Assembly: GCF_018861295.1 (NCBI RefSeq) | Contig: NZ_JAHLDM010000023.1 | Span: 22,824 to 86,823, forward strand | Direction: 5' to 3' | Source: Clostridium_AD estertheticum_D | GTDB taxonomy: Bacteria; Bacillota; Clostridia; Clostridiales; Clostridiaceae | DNA length: 64,000 bases | Shown here: piece by piece, positions 33,790 through 42,148 of the stretch | How positions within the stretch are numbered: the first letter of the stretch is position 1 | Layout of the letters: each line of letters begins with the position of its first letter | Position numbers and translations under genes: made by a program | Notes under the pieces: model-generated | Databases searched by the model: none | What the model saw: the letters and a program-made list of their open reading frames with translations, nothing else | Told to the model about the DNA's origin: nothing

Positions 33790-33990
33790 TATTCTTTTAT
33801 TTTCTATATCAGGAGTCCTCTTTTTATCACTGAATAATGCAAAAAGGTATCTTGAATGTTAGGTACTATTTTTTTTGTTTCTTTCTTTTGAGATTCAAAA
33901 CTTTCTTTGATTTTATTTTCAGCCACGCTACGGAAGAAGCTAGTACAGCAGTTTCTTTTTTATCAAAGGTGTTGATATTAAATTTTGATA
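33790..33990 (-). pseudogene. 3'-end remnant of a DHA2 MFS pump
   Basis: The minus strand is closely similar to the 3' part of the MFS gene at 38072-39736 (about 38091-38350). A segment corresponding to about 38138-38213 is missing, with CAAAAAG at both deletion edges. It has stops in all frames and no partner 5' end. Confidence 0.8.
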
Positions 33991-34291
33991 TGCCCAAAAG
34001 AGGGGTTACCCCCTACTAAGGAAGTTAAACAACTATAGTCATAAAAACAAGCTGTACCAATCATTTAGATAATTCGTAAGAGTAATCAGAACCATTTTTC
34101 TTTTGGAATATATTGAGGATTAAATGTAATATCTTGTAACCAATGCAGTAAGCAAACATAAGTTGTCCATTTCATTTCTAAGTTATGTATAGAAACCTAA
34201 TAAACTCTTAAGATTTTTCCCTAGTAATTCTTAATTTATTTGTTATAAAATAAATAAATAAATTAAGTTTATTTGTAAGGAGAGATTAAGT

Positions 34292-34855
34292 ATGTTTAAG
34301 TTCATAAAGGAATTTATTAAAAAGCCAAAATTTATTGGAGCAGTGGCACCAAGTAGTGAATATTTAGCTAAAAAAATGATAGAAGATATTAATTTTAAGG
34401 AATGTAATTGTATTATAGAATATGGTCCAGGAACAGGTGTTTTCACAGAAAAACTTATTGCAAGAAAAAGAGAGAACACATTATTACTTGTTATTGAGAA
34501 TAACAAAAAATTTTGTGAGGGTTTATTTAGTATGTACGGCTACAAGAAAAATGTTAAAATTATAAATGATGGGGCAGAGAATATAAAAAAATATCTAAAA
34601 CAGTATAATATTAAACAGGTGGACTATGTTGTATCCGGGCTTCCTTTTACGGTATTACCGGTAAGTATTTCAAATATTATATTAAAGAATACAAAGGAGA
34701 TATTAAGCAATGAAGGAGAATTTATAACTTTTCAGTACTCCTTATTAAAAAAAAATTTCTTCAAAAACTATTTTAATAGTGTAAAAGTGAAGAAGGCAAT
34801 GATAAACTTACCACCTGCATATGTATTGAAATGCAGAGTAAATGACGAACTATGA
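34292..34855 (+). CDS. class I SAM methyltransferase (PmtA/RsmA-like)
   Basis: The 187-residue protein begins with FKFIKEFIKKPKFIGAVAPS, the pattern of phospholipid N-methyltransferase-like and rRNA adenine dimethylase-like proteins, then motif I IIEYGPGTGVFTEKL and an NPPF-like position VSGLPFTVLP. Relatives methylate phosphatidylethanolamine or unknown acceptors. The stop overlaps the ATG of a TVP38 membrane protein (ATGA), so both act in one operon, followed by a two-component system. Confidence 0.87.
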   Translation: MFKFIKEFIKKPKFIGAVAPSSEYLAKKMIEDINFKECNCIIEYGPGTGVFTEKLIARKRENTLLLVIENNKKFCEGLFSMYGYKKNVKIINDGAENIKKYLKQYNIKQVDYVVSGLPFTVLPVSISNIILKNTKEILSNEGEFITFQYSLLKKNFFKNYFNSVKVKKAMINLPPAYVLKCRVNDEL

Positions 34856-35517
34856 AGAAAAGAAATAAATTAATTTTGATGGCGATTTTCTGGTTGGCAA
34901 TTGTAGCCGTTTTATATAGCCAAGGGATGATTACAACAGATATTAATAAAATAAAAGAAATTATAGGAAAAAATCCTTTTAAAATGAGAGTATTATTTGT
35001 GCTTTTATCAACTGTAAGAGTATTATTCTTTATTCCACAAACTATTTTTATAATTATTGGAAGTATGCTATTGGGACCATATGTAGGCTTTGCTTTATCT
35101 GTTCTATCATTAGCTATAGCTCAAAGCATCATGTATGCAATTGGAATATATTTTCAAAATCAATTACTAGGAGAAGAATTTTTAGAGAAAAATAGGGTTA
35201 CAATAGCCATTCTTAAAAAATATGGATATAAAATGCTAGCACTAGGCATCGCATGTCCTGTAACCCCTTCAGATCTAATAACCCTTTCAGCAGCTTGCAT
35301 CAAATTAAATTACAAAAAATGCATATTTATTATAGTAATGGCTGATGCTCCTATGATATTTTTGTATGGATTTTTAGGAACGGGAATTCAAGGTACTTTC
35401 TTTTTTAAGACTTTAGCAATTATTGCTATTACCTTTGTATCCTATTATACATTTGTTATTTGGAAAAAAATTAATAGTAATTCAGAGGGGGAAGAAAAAC
35501 ACTCTTCACTAGCATGA
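34852..35517 (+). CDS. TVP38/TMEM64 (DedA-like, SNARE-associated) membrane protein
   Basis: The 221-residue protein has about six hydrophobic segments and the conserved core FIPQTIFIIIGSMLLGPYVG and later LGIACPVTPSDLITLSAACI, the re-entrant loops of the VTT domain. Proteins of this fold are lipid scramblases or flippases. Coupling to a methyltransferase of the phospholipid type fits a membrane lipid function. Confidence 0.9.
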   Translation: MKKRNKLILMAIFWLAIVAVLYSQGMITTDINKIKEIIGKNPFKMRVLFVLLSTVRVLFFIPQTIFIIIGSMLLGPYVGFALSVLSLAIAQSIMYAIGIYFQNQLLGEEFLEKNRVTIAILKKYGYKMLALGIACPVTPSDLITLSAACIKLNYKKCIFIIVMADAPMIFLYGFLGTGIQGTFFFKTLAIIAITFVSYYTFVIWKKINSNSEGEEKHSSLA

Positions 35518-35646
35518 AATAAAAGTGATGAGAGCTTTAAATTTAGTGAAATACAAATTAGAGAACTATTTTTAGACCAGTACTTTCAAATGAAATTTGA
35601 GATTTTCCTAAGGAAATAATGATAAAATATAATAGGAGTGAAAATA

Positions 35647-37068
35647 ATGTTTAAGTTATGGATAATAAAAATATCTAATAAAACGAAAAAGAGTATAAAT
35701 GCTAAGTATAGTTTATGGATAATTGTATCACTAATTATTAGTGTTGTCGTTGGACTAACAGTCGTGCAAGTTGTTAAGCCAGTTCATTTTTTAAAGGTTC
35801 ATCATGTTGATTATGATAAAGAAAGATATGAGACAGAAGAGAAAGCTTTAGACTTTATTAATAGGGTCTATAGTGAGAAAAATAATAAGGAAGAATATAT
35901 TAAAAACAATATAACAACTTTTAAAGGAAATATTTATATAGTTGATAAAGACGGACATGTACAATATAAAAATGAAAATGATGGCTACCAAGCGGTAGAA
36001 AGCATAAATATTAACGCTTTTAAAAAGAAGATAGAAAAAAGCAGTGAGGATGAATTCAAGATATCATATCCATTAACTATAAATAATAATGTTTATTATT
36101 TAATTATGATAAAAAATTTAAATGGAGTATCTACATATTCACATGAGATTAGTTATGCTATCGCAGCAATAATTGCATTAATATTATTTGTATTTTTAGT
36201 TTATTTTGGACTTAGAAAAAAAGTTAAATATATAGAATATATATCTTCATCTATAAAGGAAATATCTAAAGGTAATTTAAAGTATGAACTTGAAATTAAA
36301 GGTGAAGATGAACTTGCTTGTGTAGCAAATGAAATTAATTCAATGGAAAAAAGTCTTTTAAATATGATTGAAAAAGAAAGACAAAATGATAAAATGCAAC
36401 AAGAATTAATAACAAATATTTCTCATGATTTAAAGACACCGCTTACTATAATATTAGGGTATTTAGATATTATAAGAACGAAGAAATACAAAACTGAAGA
36501 AGAAGAAAATCAATATATACAAACTTCATATGAAAAAACAATGTTGATTCAGAAAATGATATCAAAATTATTTGAACTTGTTAAGTTAGGGGATAAAGAA
36601 ACTGTATTAAATAGAAGTGATGTAAACATTAATAAGTTGTTAAGACAGGTTATAACAGATCATTCTCCAATAGCAGATTTAAAGAATATTAATATTGAAT
36701 ATAAAAATTCTAAAAATGTAATTATATTAAATGTGGATTTAGATAAAATATGCAGAGTATTTAATAATTTAATGAATAATGCCATAAAGTATTCTGAGAA
36801 AAATGAAAATATTATAGTATCTTTAGAGGAAGATGCAGCTGGAGCTGTAATTTGTTTGAAAAATAAATGTAAAAACATAAAAGAAGAAGATTTAGATATG
36901 TTGTTTAATAGATTTTATAGAGGGGATAAAGCTAGAAATAGTTCTGTAGAAGGTAGTGGTATAGGATTATCAATAGTTAAAAGAATTTTAGAACTTCATA
37001 ATAGCAGTATATGGGCAGAATTACATGATGATGATGAAATTTCGTTTATTATAAGATTGAGAGGGTAG
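35647..37068 (+). CDS. sensor histidine kinase (two TM, HAMP)
   Basis: The start is ATG 35647, with AGGAG 10 bases upstream; the GTG at 35638 is too close to it. It has 473 residues with an N-terminal helix near 22-45, an extracytoplasmic domain of about 120 residues, a second helix near 168-188, a HAMP region, NISHDLKTPLTIILGYLDII with the phospho-His near 260, and an HATPase (NNLMNNAIKYSE, GSGIGLSIVK). It forms a pair with the regulator at 37073. Confidence 0.93.
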   Translation: MFKLWIIKISNKTKKSINAKYSLWIIVSLIISVVVGLTVVQVVKPVHFLKVHHVDYDKERYETEEKALDFINRVYSEKNNKEEYIKNNITTFKGNIYIVDKDGHVQYKNENDGYQAVESININAFKKKIEKSSEDEFKISYPLTINNNVYYLIMIKNLNGVSTYSHEISYAIAAIIALILFVFLVYFGLRKKVKYIEYISSSIKEISKGNLKYELEIKGEDELACVANEINSMEKSLLNMIEKERQNDKMQQELITNISHDLKTPLTIILGYLDIIRTKKYKTEEEENQYIQTSYEKTMLIQKMISKLFELVKLGDKETVLNRSDVNINKLLRQVITDHSPIADLKNINIEYKNSKNVIILNVDLDKICRVFNNLMNNAIKYSEKNENIIVSLEEDAAGAVICLKNKCKNIKEEDLDMLFNRFYRGDKARNSSVEGSGIGLSIVKRILELHNSSIWAELHDDDEISFIIRLRG

Positions 37069-37072
37069 ATTA

Positions 37073-37765
37073 ATGAATAAGAAGAAAATTTTAATAGTTG
37101 ATGATGAAGAGGATATAAGGAACATAGTAAGTATTTATCTTGAGAATAATGATTTTGAAACGGTTAAGGTGGAAAATGGAATTAAAGCATTAGAGGTTAT
37201 TGATAAGGAAAAAATTGAATTGGCCATTTTAGATGTTATGATGCCTGATATGGATGGAATTACATTGTGCATTAAAATAAGAGAAAAAACAAATATGCCT
37301 ATAATAATGTTGTCAGCTAAAGATCAAGATATGGATAAGGTTATGGGATTAACTTGTGGTGCAGATGATTATGTAGCTAAGCCCTTTAATCCAATAGAAT
37401 TATTAGCCAGGGTAAGGGCACAGCTTAGAAGATTTAATGAACTTAATCCAGTTCAAATGAACAGTGAAGAATTAAGGTATGACGACTTTATATTAAAATT
37501 AGATGCACATAAGCTCTTAAAAAAAGGTGAAGAAATAAGATTAACGCCTACAGAATTTAAGATTTTAAAATTATTATGGATTAATAGAGGAATAGTGTTT
37601 TCTACAGAGAAAATCTTCGAAAAAATATGGGGTGAAGAGGAATTTGAAGTAGATAATACGGTTATGGTTCATATTAGGAATTTAAGAGATAAAGTGGAAG
37701 AAGATAATAAGAAGCCTAAATACATAAAAACTGTTTGGGGCGTTGGTTATAAATTTGGAGATTAA
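37073..37765 (+). CDS. OmpR/PhoB family response regulator
   Basis: The 230-residue regulator has acidic residues Asp10-Asp11-Glu12, phosphoacceptor Asp54 in AILDVMMPDMDG, the AKPF lysine, and a C-terminal winged helix (LTPTEFKILKLLWINRG, TVMVHIRNLRDKVE, VWGVGYKF). The gene starts 4 bp after the kinase stop. It may control the methyltransferase/TVP38 operon ahead of it. Confidence 0.93.
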   Translation: MNKKKILIVDDEEDIRNIVSIYLENNDFETVKVENGIKALEVIDKEKIELAILDVMMPDMDGITLCIKIREKTNMPIIMLSAKDQDMDKVMGLTCGADDYVAKPFNPIELLARVRAQLRRFNELNPVQMNSEELRYDDFILKLDAHKLLKKGEEIRLTPTEFKILKLLWINRGIVFSTEKIFEKIWGEEEFEVDNTVMVHIRNLRDKVEEDNKKPKYIKTVWGVGYKFGD

Positions 37766-37791
37766 TTTAAGTTAGAGGTACTACTTATCAA

Positions 37792-38063
37792 CTAGGCTAA
37801 ACAGAGTTTCTCCATTGTTTCATGAGTTGAAAAAACAAGTTGAGCATTCTTTTTATTAGTATCAGGATTTTGAAAAAGTTCGATCAAAAATCTTGTTAAT
37901 TGAGGAGGCAGGTTTATATTACCATAAAATTGCGGTAGACAGAAATAATTTATTTGGAGAATGAAATTTATTTTTTATTTGAGTTTGTATTTCTATATCA
38001 TTTGTAAATTTATACTGATCCGTGTTTTCTCTTTCAAAAATTATACGTTGTCTACCACATTTT
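37792..38063 (-). pseudogene. remnant of an AAA_15-type ATPase
   Basis: Two minus-strand frames together give pieces of one protein. The first reads ENTDQYKFTNDIEIQTQIKN then KFHSPNKLFLSTAI, and, after a shift and deletion, LTRFLIELFQNPDTNKKNAQ then LVFSTHETMEKL. This is the sensor/Walker B-distal part of ATP-binding proteins of the AAA_15 type (often in abortive-infection systems). Most of the gene is gone. Confidence 0.55.
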
Positions 38064-38071
38064 TTATAAGA

Positions 38072-39736
38072 TTATTTTTGTGTGATGTCCTGCTTATTTT
38101 TTATATTAGGATATCTCTTTTTGTCACTGAATAATGCAAAAAGTATACCTGGTAAAAGAATTACAGCGCTCATTTTAAATGTAAAACTAAAAGCTTTAAC
38201 AGTATAGGTCAAAAAGGTATCTTGGATAATAGGTACTATTTTTTTGGTTTCTTTCTTTTGAGCTTCAAAACTTTCTTTGATTTTATTTTCAGTCATGTTT
38301 GAAGAGAAAGCTAGCACAGCAGTTTCTTTTTTATCAATTGTGTTTAATATTGTTGAAAGACTAACGCTTTTATCACTACCTGTTTTGATAGAAGAAATCA
38401 TCTGCAGCTTGGTTTTATTATCAAATACAGTGTCATTCTGTATTGTTTGCACAGCAGAGTCTTTAGCATCAGATATCTGAGTAGTCATATTTGATGTAAA
38501 TATAGTTAAGACTAAGGCAACTCCAAGTACAGTTCCAAGTGTTCTTGTCATGTTACTTATTCCAGAAGCTATTCCTATTTTATCTACAGGAACGTTAGCC
38601 ATTATAGAACCTATTAGTGTTGCCATACTAAGACCCGTACCAGCACCAGCAACAATTAATCTTAAAATAATATCTATATTTGAAGAATTTTGAGTAAGAG
38701 AACTATTTAAGTAGCAAGAGGCACAAAGTAAAAAAATACCCGATGCACTAATTAATCTGCTGCCTAATTTTTTTGTTAAAATAGCAGCTAATATTGAAAA
38801 AAGCATTGAAGTTAAGGACATAGTTGAAATAATAAGTCCTGCTGACAGTTGATTTAATCCTTTAACCTGAATTAGGAAAAAAGATAGCAAATAGGTACCA
38901 GACATCATACCAAGTCCGAGTAAGAATAGGGAAATCGAGCCGTTAGTAAATTGTACGGATTTAAATAAACTAAGTGGAAGCAGGGGCTCCTTAACTTTTA
39001 GTTCAATAATAACAAATATTATAAGGACTATAGCAGAAACCGCAAAGAGGGAAAGGATAAAGCTTGAAGTCCAACCTTTTTCATTAGCCTTTATTAATGC
39101 TAACGTTAAGCAAAACATAGCAGTGGAAATTGTTATAATTCCACCAAAGTCTATATTTTTACTTGCAGTTGAATCATAAGATTCCTTTATGAATTTCATA
39201 GTTAGTATTATACAAATACAACCTATAGGTACATTAATAAAAAAAATATATCTCCAATTAAAAAATTGAGTTACTATACCACCAATTGATGGTCCACTTG
39301 CAGCAGCAAGACCAGCAAAAGCTCCCCAAAGTGCCATAATAGTTCTTCTCTTTTCTGGTGGGAATATTTCAGCAGAAAGAGGCATCGCAATAGTCACAAC
39401 AAAAGCTGCAGATAGCCCTTGAAGTGCTCTAAATAATATAAGTACTTGAAGGGAATTCGAAATACCACATAGCAGTGAAGATATAGTAAATAAAAATACT
39501 CCTGTAATAAACAGTTTTTTCCTCCCAAATTGATCTGCTAATCTAGAAGCAGTCAGTACAATAGCTGCAAAAGCTAGATTATAGGCATTTACTACCCAAG
39601 AAATATGAGCCATAGTAGTATTAAAGTATTCGGTCATTTTAGGCAAAGTGATATTTACTATAGTTGTATCTAATAATGCCATAAAAAATCCTAAGATAAT
39701 AGCTACAAAAGAAATGATTTGATATTTTTTGTTCAT
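38072..39736 (-). CDS. MFS transporter, DHA2 (EmrB/QacA) family
   Basis: The 554-residue, 14-helix drug:H+ antiporter has LLDTTIVNITLPKMTEYF in helix 1, motif A LADQFGRKK, the motif C region GPSIGGIVTQF and NWRYIFFINVPIG, with a charged loop of about 70 residues before the last helix. It is 121 bp from a PadR gene on the same strand, and the same dyad is found at both promoters. It is a paralogue of the pump at 21441, and a decayed relative lies at 33790-33990. Confidence 0.93.
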   Translation of the reverse strand: MNKKYQIISFVAIILGFFMALLDTTIVNITLPKMTEYFNTTMAHISWVVNAYNLAFAAIVLTASRLADQFGRKKLFITGVFLFTISSLLCGISNSLQVLILFRALQGLSAAFVVTIAMPLSAEIFPPEKRRTIMALWGAFAGLAAASGPSIGGIVTQFFNWRYIFFINVPIGCICIILTMKFIKESYDSTASKNIDFGGIITISTAMFCLTLALIKANEKGWTSSFILSLFAVSAIVLIIFVIIELKVKEPLLPLSLFKSVQFTNGSISLFLLGLGMMSGTYLLSFFLIQVKGLNQLSAGLIISTMSLTSMLFSILAAILTKKLGSRLISASGIFLLCASCYLNSSLTQNSSNIDIILRLIVAGAGTGLSMATLIGSIMANVPVDKIGIASGISNMTRTLGTVLGVALVLTIFTSNMTTQISDAKDSAVQTIQNDTVFDNKTKLQMISSIKTGSDKSVSLSTILNTIDKKETAVLAFSSNMTENKIKESFEAQKKETKKIVPIIQDTFLTYTVKAFSFTFKMSAVILLPGILFALFSDKKRYPNIKNKQDITQK

Positions 39737-39784
39737 AATATAAACCTCCTAAATAATAATGTTAAATATATTAGTATATAATAA

Positions 39785-39805
39785 ACTACTATATATTATA
39801 GTAGT
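39785..39805. promoter_or_regulatory. operator-like dyad upstream of the MFS pump
   Basis: ACTACTATA-TAT-TATAGTAGT, 9-bp perfect arms, lies 49 bases upstream of the pump start. The same arms occur at 40406-40430 in front of the PadR gene. Confidence 0.75.
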
Positions 39806-39810
39806 TGGGC

Positions 39811-39851
39811 AAAAAAAATGTCTCTCAATATAAAGATTTATTAGAGACACC
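39811..39851 (-). terminator. terminator of the PadR gene
   Basis: On the minus strand GTGTCTCTAATA and TATTGAGAGACA form a stem followed by eight T residues, a few bases after the PadR stop. It separates PadR from pump transcription. Confidence 0.8.
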
Positions 39852-39857
39852 CAATTA

Positions 39858-40385
39858 TTAATTATAATGATCAAAAACTTTTTCAGACCATTTTTGTAAA
39901 ATGTTATAAAATTCGTTGTATAGATCTAATATAAGCAATTCAGAACCAACTTTTTCATTTTGATGTTTTGCGTTATTATAAATTGACTCCACAAACGATC
40001 TACGTTCTTCCGCCTTGTTTTTGAAATTTTTAAGGTATTCTTTTCTTTTTTCTTCTGGTACATTCTCTATATTAGCTAAAAATGCATTAAAATCTAAATA
40101 AACATTTCCTATATGTTTTGAACTTTCTTCCATTAGTTCATTGAAATATGAATTTCCTTTTTCATTCAGTGAATATAATGTTTTTTCGGGCATTTCACCT
40201 TCTTTAACAGTTCTTGAATTTAAATATCCATTATCGCATAATTTAATTATATTTTTATAAATTGACGGGTCACTGATTTTTAGCCACTTAGTAAGATTCC
40301 AGATATCAAATTCTTTAACCATTTCATAGGCGCTTTTCTCTTTGTGCTGCAAATAGCCAAGTATTATTAAATTTATTGAAGACAC
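39858..40385 (-). CDS. PadR family transcriptional regulator
   Basis: The start is uncertain: ATG 40400 has no spacing for a ribosome binding site, whereas GTG 40385 follows GGTGGTGA, so the latter is given (175 residues). The N-terminal winged helix (LIILGYLQHKEKSAYEMVKE, then DPSIYKNIIKLCDNGYLNSR) and the C-terminal helical domain (AFLANIENVPEEKRKEYLKN) match the longer PadR subtype. It probably represses itself and the MFS pump through the shared dyad. Confidence 0.88.
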   Translation of the reverse strand: MSSINLIILGYLQHKEKSAYEMVKEFDIWNLTKWLKISDPSIYKNIIKLCDNGYLNSRTVKEGEMPEKTLYSLNEKGNSYFNELMEESSKHIGNVYLDFNAFLANIENVPEEKRKEYLKNFKNKAEERRSFVESIYNNAKHQNEKVGSELLILDLYNEFYNILQKWSEKVFDHYN

Positions 40386-40405
40386 TTTAATCACCACCAT
40401 TCATT

Positions 40406-40430
40406 ATACTACTATAAAGTATAGTAGTAT
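40406..40430. promoter_or_regulatory. operator-like dyad upstream of PadR
   Basis: ATACTACTATA-AAG-TATAGTAGTAT, 11-bp perfect arms, directly ahead of the PadR gene. It shares the ACTACTATA-N3-TATAGTAGT core with the pump promoter. Confidence 0.75.
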
Positions 40431-40588
40431 ATGGTATATTTGTCAATATAGAATTTGTTAAACTCCGTCGTATATATTAGATTTCCAAGCTATTTTTAAA
40501 ACATCATTTTTAAAATAATTAAAAAAAATTAAATAATTATTTAACAAATATTCAAAAATATGTATAATAGAGATATAAAATAAAAAGG

Positions 40589-41134
40589 ATGGTGTTTATA
40601 CTGGAAACTTTAGTTGAGAAAGCAAAAAATGGGGATAGAAAATCTTTGATGGTCATTATTGAGAAATACAAATTTTTGATAATTAAGTTAGCATCAACTT
40701 ATCATATACCTTCTTATGAATTTGAAGATTTAGTTCAGCAGGGATATCTTTCAGTTATAAAAGCAGTTAATCTTTATACCCTTGGTAGAAACACTTTTGA
40801 TGGCTATTGCATAAATTCTATTAAAACCAATTTTAATGCTCTTCTAAAAGGAAAGATAAAACACTATAGAGAAGTTCCAAATTCAGATCCTACAAGCAAG
40901 AGTACAGCTGAAGAGTATAATTTCACATTAGAGGATGAAGTCATCGCTTACGAAGAAGTTAAAAGGCTTTATTCCGCCTTAGAAAAGTTAGAGATACCCG
41001 AAAGATCCATAGTTGAAAGATTTTACTTTATTAATGATACTCTTAAGGAAATAGCTTGTGATAGTAGCCAGAGTTATAATCATTTGTTACGGGTTAAAAG
41101 CAAGGCCTTAAAGAAACTTAGAAAATATATATAA
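40589..41134 (+). CDS. RNA polymerase sigma-70 family factor (SigO/UviA-like size)
   Basis: About 180 residues with sigma region 2 (IIEKYKFLIIKLASTYHIPS, EDLVQQGYLSVIKAVNLY, NTFDGYCINSIKTNF) and region 4 (LEKLEIPERSIVERFYFIND, TLKEIACDSSQSYNHLLRVK). The start is unclear: ATG 40589 lies on the only Shine-Dalgarno-like AAAGG, and CTG 40601 would be better spaced. It is followed by yvrJ-, DUF1659- and DUF2922-type genes. In Bacillus subtilis yvrJ lies beside the sigO-rsoA sigma genes, so it may direct those small genes. Confidence 0.85.
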   Translation: MVFILETLVEKAKNGDRKSLMVIIEKYKFLIIKLASTYHIPSYEFEDLVQQGYLSVIKAVNLYTLGRNTFDGYCINSIKTNFNALLKGKIKHYREVPNSDPTSKSTAEEYNFTLEDEVIAYEEVKRLYSALEKLEIPERSIVERFYFINDTLKEIACDSSQSYNHLLRVKSKALKKLRKYI

Positions 41135-41150
41135 GTAATTTATAGAAAAC

Positions 41151-41173
41151 AATTTTTAAAAGCATATATATTA
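41151..41173 (+). promoter_or_regulatory. repeated promoter-like element, copy 1
   Basis: AATTTTTA and, five bases later, ATATATATTA lie 29 bases upstream of the YvrJ-type start. The same two blocks occur at 41416-41440 before the DUF1659 gene. They are candidates for recognition by the sigma factor encoded just upstream. The spacing differs by two bases between copies. Confidence 0.4.
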
Positions 41174-41201
41174 TCTGTAACGGTGAGGGGAGGAATGCAG
41201 C

Positions 41202-41363
41202 ATGTTTGATGCATTTGTTAAACTGGTTAACACAGTTGGCTTCCCTATAGGTGTGAGCATATACCTTCTAGTCAGATTTGAGAAGAAAATTGAGGATCTC
41301 AATAAATCTATCTCTGATTTAGCTGTAGCTATATCCACTGTTATAGGAAAATCTGAAAAATAA
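41202..41363 (+). CDS. YvrJ family small membrane protein
   Basis: The 53-residue protein reads MFDAFVKLVNTVGFPIGVSI then YLLVRFEKKIEDLNKSISDL. This is the YvrJ pattern: one membrane helix with the GFP motif and an amphipathic C-terminal coil. GGGGAGG is 6 bases before the ATG. Holin-like or regulatory roles have been suggested for the family, none proven. It sits between a sigma factor and two other tiny conserved proteins. Confidence 0.85.
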   Translation: MFDAFVKLVNTVGFPIGVSIYLLVRFEKKIEDLNKSISDLAVAISTVIGKSEK

Positions 41364-41415
41364 GGGTGCCTAGGGTTTTGGTATCCTTATTTTTTATTTT
41401 AAAATAATCTGCAGA

Positions 41416-41440
41416 AATTTTTACAAGGGCATATATATTA
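41416..41440 (+). promoter_or_regulatory. repeated promoter-like element, copy 2
   Basis: AATTTTTA plus ATATATATTA with seven bases between, 32 bases upstream of the DUF1659 gene. Compare 41151-41173. Confidence 0.4.
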
Positions 41441-41471
41441 AGTGAAAACAAAATAAAAGGAGTGATTAAGT

Positions 41472-41705
41472 ATGGCAGTTGTATCAACAAAGGTATCAAG
41501 TATTTTAAAACTTACAATGAAAACAGGTATAGACATCAATGGCAAGGATGAATTTGCAACAAAAAGCCTAGGTAATGTAAAAGTTAATGCAGTGGATGCA
41601 GATATTTTCGCAGTAGGACAAGCTATCTCTAAGATCAAAACTTATCCATTGGTTGGGATAGATAGACAAGATCAGTATAGCCTAGTTACAGAAAAGGAAG
41701 TTTAA
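41472..41705 (+). CDS. DUF1659 domain protein
   Basis: The 77-residue soluble protein has the DUF1659 layout: LKLTMKTGIDINGKDEFATK, KSLGNVKVNAVDADIFAVGQ, then LVGIDRQDQYSLVTEKE. AAGGAG lies upstream. The family is restricted to Firmicutes, is always small and is commonly next to DUF2922 and YvrJ genes. Function unknown. Confidence 0.88.
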   Translation: MAVVSTKVSSILKLTMKTGIDINGKDEFATKSLGNVKVNAVDADIFAVGQAISKIKTYPLVGIDRQDQYSLVTEKEV

Positions 41706-41762
41706 ATAAGAAGCTTAAAATCTAAAAACCAAAATTAAACAATTTAAAGGAGGAAAAATTAT

Positions 41763-41996
41763 ATGAATAAATTAGTTATGAGATTTTTAACTACTATTGA
41801 GGGTAAGTATTTTACGTTAAGTGTAGATGACATTAAAGCTGATGATAAGGGACCTACTATAACAGAAGCAGAGGTAAATGCCCTTATGGATTTAGTTATT
41901 GCAAAAAACATTTTTCTATCAACTAGTGGTGACTTAACTGGCAAGAAAGATGCTAAAATAGTTACTACTGATACAAATACAATTAAGGTAGCATAA
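41763..41996 (+). CDS. DUF2922 domain protein
   Basis: The 77-residue protein shows the DUF2922 pattern (LVMRFLTTIEGKYFTLSVDD, TITEAEVNALMDLVIAKNIF, ending VTTDTNTIKVA). AAGGAGG is 9 bases upstream. With DUF1659 and YvrJ it forms a conserved trio; all three may belong to one small complex or appendage-like assembly. This is inference from co-occurrence. Confidence 0.88.
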   Translation: MNKLVMRFLTTIEGKYFTLSVDDIKADDKGPTITEAEVNALMDLVIAKNIFLSTSGDLTGKKDAKIVTTDTNTIKVA

Positions 41997-42022
41997 TAAA
42001 ATTATCACCTTAGGTGATGAAG

Positions 42023-42058
42023 ATTCCACTAAGGATTAACTTGGTGGAATATTTTTTT
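42023..42058 (+). terminator. terminator of the sigma/YvrJ locus
   Basis: ATTCCACTAAG pairs with CTTGGTGGAAT (one G-U), followed by a run of eight T residues. Confidence 0.85.
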
Positions 42059-42148
42059 TAGGCTATGTTTCACTATAGTGTTGAAATAGAGTAAGAAAAA
42101 ATTATAGATGGAATTATCCACCTATAATGCTCAAATACGATTCTTATT

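Noticed and set aside
34020..34180. Minus-strand reading MKWTTYVCLLHWLQDI near 34178
   Set aside because: Protein-like but only about 30 codons to a stop, with no start signal or recognisable family; not listed as a gene.
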